Positions 60,572-64,000 of a stretch of DNA of 64,000 bases are shown here, in pieces; position 1 is the first letter of the stretch, and each line of letters begins with the position of its first letter. The notes under the pieces are model-generated. The model was not told the origin of the DNA, did not search any database, and was given only the letters and a program-made list of their open reading frames with translations. Source of the DNA: Streptomyces sp. SID13726 (GTDB taxonomy: Bacteria; Actinomycetota; Actinomycetes; Streptomycetales; Streptomycetaceae); assembly GCF_010548375.1 (NCBI RefSeq), contig NZ_JAAGLY010000033.1, forward strand, positions 1-64,000, read 5' to 3'. A program made the position numbers and the translations under genes.

Positions 60572-61984
60572 ATGCCCGAGATATCCCGCCGTGCCTTCGG
60601 TGGTCTCGTCGGCGGCGGCGCCGTGACCGCCGTCGCCGGTACGACGACCACCGCGGAAGCCGCTCCTTTCGAAGAACGGCCCTTCGCGGCCCGTACCGCG
60701 AAGACCGCGTCCGGCAAGCGCCCCAACCTCCTCGTCATCCTCGGCGACGACCTCGGCTGGGCCGACCTGTCGTCGTACGGCGCCCCGCACATCAGGACGC
60801 CGAACCTGGACCGGCTGGCCCGGCAGGGCGTGCGGTTCACCGACGCGTACTCGGGGTCGTCGACCTGCTCGCCGACCCGGTTCAGCCTGTACACCGGGCG
60901 GTATCCGGGACGCACCCCGGGCGGGCTCGCCGAGCCGATCGCCGACAGGACGCAGGGCCTGGACCCGCACCACCCCACCCTCGCCTCCCTGCTGAAGAAG
61001 GCGGGTTACTCGACCGCCCTCATCGGCAAGTGGCACTGCGGCTGGCTGCCCGACTACAGCCCCACCAAGTCCGGTTGGGACGAGTTCTTCGGCAACCGGG
61101 GCGGTGTGCTGGAGTACTTCTCCAAGCTCGGCCAGCTCGGCGACTACGACCTCTACGAGGGCGACGCCACCCACAAGGACCTGCGCTACTACACGGAGGT
61201 CCTCACCGAGCGGGCCGTGGAGTACGTGAGCCGCGACCACCGCACGCCCTGGCTGCTGAACCTCAACTTCACGACCCCGCACTGGCCCTGGCTCGCGGAG
61301 GGCGACGCGGAGACCGGCGCCGAGGTCGCGGCGAAGATCCGGGCCGCGAGGAGCCAGGCGGAGATCTCGGCCGCGCTCAACCACTACGACGGCGGCTCGG
61401 TCGCCAAGTACACCGAGATGGTGGAGAGCCTCGACGCGGCCGTCGGCGAGGTGCTCACCGCGCTGCGCCGCTCCGGGCAGGAGGAGCACACGCTGGTGTA
61501 CTTCGCCAGCGACAACGGCGGTGAGCGCTGGTCGTACCTGTGGCCGCTCAGCGGCGAGAAGTTCGTCCTCCAGGAGGGCGGCATCCGGGTGCCGACGATC
61601 GTGCGCTGGCCGCACCGCGTCGACGGCGGCCTGGTCAGCCACGAGCCCAACTTCTCCCCCGACTGGACGGCGACCTTCCTGGAACTCGCGGGCGCCCGCC
61701 CCGACCCCGCGTACCCGCTGGACGGCACCAGCCTCGCGGGCTACCTGCTGCGCGGCGAAGACCTCCCGGAACGCGACCTGTTCTGGCGCGTGCGGGCCAA
61801 CCGGGCGCTTCGGCGCGGACGTTGGAAGTACTACCAGGACTCCACCGGCAAGGACCACCTCTACGACCTCGGCACCGACCTGCGCGAACAGGCCGATCTC
61901 GCGCCGGACAGACCGGAGTTGCTGGCCGAGCTGAAGGCGGCGTGGGAGAGGACCGCCTCCGGTCTGCTCCCGTACCCCGGCTAG
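60572..61984 (+). CDS. Tat-exported arylsulfatase-type sulfatase
   Basis: 470 residues from ATG at 60572. The twin-arginine signal ISRRAFGGLVGGGAVTAVAG exports the folded enzyme. The N-terminal sulfatase domain has the metal-binding GDDLGWADLSSYG and the formylglycine motif CSPTR with Cys99, the residue converted by a formylglycine-generating enzyme before export, then LYTGRYPGR and ALIGKWHCG. The second half holds YFASDNGGERWSY and the C-terminal sulfatase domain. It should remove sulfate from an extracellular ester; the substrate is unknown. The end overlaps the convergent response-regulator gene by four bases. Confidence 0.92.
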   Translation: MPEISRRAFGGLVGGGAVTAVAGTTTTAEAAPFEERPFAARTAKTASGKRPNLLVILGDDLGWADLSSYGAPHIRTPNLDRLARQGVRFTDAYSGSSTCSPTRFSLYTGRYPGRTPGGLAEPIADRTQGLDPHHPTLASLLKKAGYSTALIGKWHCGWLPDYSPTKSGWDEFFGNRGGVLEYFSKLGQLGDYDLYEGDATHKDLRYYTEVLTERAVEYVSRDHRTPWLLNLNFTTPHWPWLAEGDAETGAEVAAKIRAARSQAEISAALNHYDGGSVAKYTEMVESLDAAVGEVLTALRRSGQEEHTLVYFASDNGGERWSYLWPLSGEKFVLQEGGIRVPTIVRWPHRVDGGLVSHEPNFSPDWTATFLELAGARPDPAYPLDGTSLAGYLLRGEDLPERDLFWRVRANRALRRGRWKYYQDSTGKDHLYDLGTDLREQADLAPDRPELLAELKAAWERTASGLLPYPG

Positions 61985-62619
61985 CCCAGGATGCCCCGCT
62001 GGTACGCCGTCGCGACCGCCGCCGCGCGGTCGTTGACGCCGAGCTTGGCGTACAGGTGGGTGAGGTGGGTCTTCACGGTGGCCTCGCTGATGAACAGTTC
62101 GCGGGCGATCTCGCGGTTGGACGTGCCCTTGGCGACCAGGGCCAGTACCTCGCGCTCGCGGGCGGAGAGGGGTTCGCTCGCGGGGGCCCTCGGGGTGCGG
62201 ACGGCGGAGACCAGGCGGGAGGCGACCGCCGGGGAGAGGACCGTGCGGCCCTCCGCCGCCGCCCGTACCGCCGTGAACAGCTCGTCGCGCGGGGCGTCCT
62301 TGAGGAGATAGCCGGTCGCGCCCGCCTCGATCGCGGGGAGCGTGTCGGAGTCGGTGTCGTACGTCGTGAGGACGAGCACCTTCGCGCGGGCGGATCTGCG
62401 GGTCAGCTCGCGGATGGCGTCGACCCCGCCGCCGCCCGGCATCCGCAGGTCCATCAGGATCACGTCGGGGTCGAGCGCGGCGGCCCGCTCGACCGCCTCG
62501 ACGCCGTCGGACGCCTCACCGAGCACGGTGAAGCCGGGCGCGGACTCGAACATGCCGCGCAGACCGTCCCGTACGACGGGATGGTCGTCGACGATCAACA
62601 CCGAGATGTCACTGGTCAT
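61981..62619 (-). CDS. LuxR/NarL-type response regulator
   Basis: 212 residues from ATG at 62619. The receiver domain (1-120) has acidic pocket Asp11/Asp12 (LIVDDHPVV) and phospho-acceptor Asp57 in VILMDLRMPG; the C-terminal LuxR HTH has LSAREREVLALVAKGTSNRE and the recognition segment SEATVKTHLTHLYAKLGV. It overlaps the end of the histidine-kinase gene by 11 bases, so the two are coupled and form a cognate pair. Its probable targets include the ABC-transporter genes upstream. Confidence 0.93.
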   Translation of the reverse strand: MTSDISVLIVDDHPVVRDGLRGMFESAPGFTVLGEASDGVEAVERAAALDPDVILMDLRMPGGGGVDAIRELTRRSARAKVLVLTTYDTDSDTLPAIEAGATGYLLKDAPRDELFTAVRAAAEGRTVLSPAVASRLVSAVRTPRAPASEPLSAREREVLALVAKGTSNREIARELFISEATVKTHLTHLYAKLGVNDRAAAVATAYQRGILG

Positions 62620-63880
62620 GGCGGACCAACGGTACGCGAGCCGACAGCGCGGTGCCGTGGCCGGGTTCGGACTCGACGGTGAGATGGCCCGCGATGCGTT
62701 CGGCGCGGGCCCGCATGCCGTCGAGGCCGAAGCCGCCGGTGCGGGTGCGGGCGGGCAGGGCGAGCGGGTCGAAGCCGACGCCGTCGTCGCGGATGTCGAG
62801 GATGACCTCGTCGACCAGGAAGGACAGGGTCACCCCGAGGCGGCTCGCGCGGGCGTGCCGGGCCGCGTTCGACAGGGCCTCCTGGGCGATGCGCAGGAGG
62901 GTGGCGGCGACCTCCTCGTGCAGCAGCTGCGCGGTGCCGGTGACCGTGAACTCGGCGCGGACACCGGTGCGTTCGCCCCATTCGGCGACCGTCTTCTTCA
63001 GCGCCTCCGGCAGTCCGTCGTCCTCCAGGGCGACCGGGGCGAGGTTGTGCACGGAGCGGCGGGCCTCGCCGAGGCTGTGCCGGGCGAGGTCGGAGGCGCG
63101 CTCCAGATGGGTGTGGGCGATGTCCAGGTCGGGGGCGTTCGCGACGACCTGGAGCTGGGCGATGATGCCGGTCAGGCCCTGGGCGAGGGTGTCGTGGATC
63201 TCGGCGGCGAGCCGCCGGCGCTCGTCGGCGACCCCCGCCTCCCGTGCCTGGACGAGGAGTTGGGCGTGAAGGGCGGCGTTCTCGTCGAGCGCCTGCTGGA
63301 GCGCCTCGATGGTCTCGGCCCGCTCCTTGGAGCGCCGCTCCTCCTGCTCGGTGATGTGGGCGACGAAGGCCTGGAGGCCGAAGTTCACGAAGAGGAGCCC
63401 GACGAATCCGAGCCACTCGGCCGTGCTGCCCACCGGCAGCCCCCCGACCTGCGCGCCCGCCACGATGACGGAGGTCGCCAGCAGCCCGAGCCTGCGCCAC
63501 ATGCCGGGGATCAGCTCGTCCGCGTCCATGTAGCCGGTGGCGGCGTAGAACGCGAAGAACGGGTTGATCACGGTGAGGGAGAAGGCGATGCCCCAGCGGA
63601 CCACGTAGTACGCCGTCCCGGCCCGCGACGGGCTGCGGCCGCGGTCGGCCCGGCGGTACCGCGTGCCGTGCCACCAGAGTTGCAGCACGGTCGCGGCGGC
63701 GATCAGCCCTCCGGCCGAGTACCAGTCGGCGGGGTCCGCCGTCACGCCGTCCGCGATGAGGACGGAGGCGACCGCGACAAGGGAGCTGATGCCGAGCAGC
63801 GCGTACGGCCCCCATACGTGGAGCTGTTCCAGCCGCCGCTCGATCTGCGGGTCCGACGCGTTCATCTCCCCAGTCTGCAC
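62609..63880 (-). CDS. Sensor histidine kinase (HisKA_3/NarL-partner type)
   Basis: 423 residues from GTG at 63880, with AGGGG about 8 bases upstream; an ATG at 63865 directly abuts a purine run. Up to five hydrophobic segments at about 20-190 form a membrane sensor, followed by a coiled-coil helix. The HisKA_3 dimerisation domain has the phosphorylated His229 in AAEIHDTLAQGLTG; the HATPase_c domain has N-box EALSNAARHARAS and G-box VGFDPL with FGLDGMRARAERIAG. It is membrane-bound and probably senses envelope stress or a drug, a common role next to ABC exporter genes. Coupled to the regulator gene downstream. Confidence 0.92.
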   Translation of the reverse strand: MQTGEMNASDPQIERRLEQLHVWGPYALLGISSLVAVASVLIADGVTADPADWYSAGGLIAAATVLQLWWHGTRYRRADRGRSPSRAGTAYYVVRWGIAFSLTVINPFFAFYAATGYMDADELIPGMWRRLGLLATSVIVAGAQVGGLPVGSTAEWLGFVGLLFVNFGLQAFVAHITEQEERRSKERAETIEALQQALDENAALHAQLLVQAREAGVADERRRLAAEIHDTLAQGLTGIIAQLQVVANAPDLDIAHTHLERASDLARHSLGEARRSVHNLAPVALEDDGLPEALKKTVAEWGERTGVRAEFTVTGTAQLLHEEVAATLLRIAQEALSNAARHARASRLGVTLSFLVDEVILDIRDDGVGFDPLALPARTRTGGFGLDGMRARAERIAGHLTVESEPGHGTALSARVPLVRHDQ

Positions 63881-63890
63881 GGCCCGGCCC

Positions 63891-64000
63891 CTACTCCCAG
63901 CGGAACCAGCGCGACGCGGCGGCCGTGAGCAGCACCGACCAGGCGACGAGCACGCCCAGGTGGGTCCAGCCCGGCCAGTGCCCGGCCGCGGCCCGGTTCA
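63891..64000 (-). CDS. C-terminal end of an ABC-2-type permease
   Basis: Partial: 36 codons visible, running off the right edge. The reading AAAGHWPGWTHLGVLVAWSV then LLTAAASRWFRWE and stop has a final membrane helix and an Arg-Trp-Phe-Arg-Trp-Glu tail typical of ABC-2 drug/lipid exporter permeases. It lies 10 bases upstream of the kinase gene on the same strand, a common exporter-kinase-regulator order. Too little is visible for a subfamily. Confidence 0.65.
   Translation of the reverse strand, partial: NRAAAGHWPGWTHLGVLVAWSVLLTAAASRWFRWE

Overview
The window is about 71-73% GC, with strong third-position GC bias, frequent GTG starts, 4-base stop/start overlaps, Tat signal peptides and many lipoproteins. 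It also carries a tandem glycine riboswitch before gcvT and the GC-rich intergenic repeat family typical of Streptomyces. I read it as chromosomal DNA of a Streptomyces species; the species cannot be named from the sequence. No rRNA, tRNA, CRISPR array, transposase or integrase was seen.

Layout. 1-5.7 kb: end of a lipoprotein gene, a WYL regulator, a thioesterase, a membrane-anchored esterase, a TRIC-type channel and a secreted M1 peptidase. 5.8-12.1 kb: a dipeptide/oligopeptide ABC importer operon on the minus strand in the order permease C, binding protein, permease B, ATPase D, ATPase F. 12.4-14.9 kb: two tandem SseB-like genes and a P-loop gene. 15.1-19.6 kb: a one-carbon/serine cluster on the plus strand (glycine riboswitch, gcvT, gcvH, glyA, sdaA). 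19.8-22.4 kb: a lower-GC island holding an internally deleted, frameshifted RHS toxin gene and two immunity-like genes.

22.6-38.2 kb is the most interesting region: an eight-gene minus-strand operon encoding a DUF4132 protein, a 1695-residue protein, an SMI1/KNR4 protein, a MoxR-type AAA+ ATPase, a DUF5682-VWA fusion, a SWIM zinc-finger protein and two more SMI1/SUKH-like proteins. The set resembles the E. coli yehI/molR-yehL-yehM-yehP-yehQ genes, with yehM and yehP fused. The genes are joined by 4-base overlaps. The operon is preceded by a match to the LexA-independent (RecA-NDp/PafBC type) DNA-damage promoter. I infer a damage-inducible, NTP-dependent stress or conflict system.

38.5-45.2 kb: a GH97 glycosidase, a GH25 lysozyme and a plus-strand defence pair (a stand-alone TIR protein and a TIR-like-NACHT-HEAT STAND NTPase). 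45.2-48.6 kb: a FadR-type regulator, then a Leu-codon-rich leader peptide with attenuator hairpin, a Mycobacterium-type leuA with a charged repeat insertion and a translationally coupled ABC ATPase. 48.6-53.2 kb: an EF-hand protein, a MerR regulator, an acetyltransferase, a secreted scabin/pierisin-like ADP-ribosyltransferase, a beta-propeller lipoprotein and an atypical NodB-fold protein. 53.2-53.75 kb is a non-coding degenerate repeat block. 53.8-64 kb: an RsbW-like ATPase, an enoyl-CoA hydratase, two tandem L,D-transpeptidases, glycogen debranching enzyme glgX, a Tat-exported sulfatase, and a LuxR-type response regulator with its sensor kinase next to the end of an ABC permease gene.
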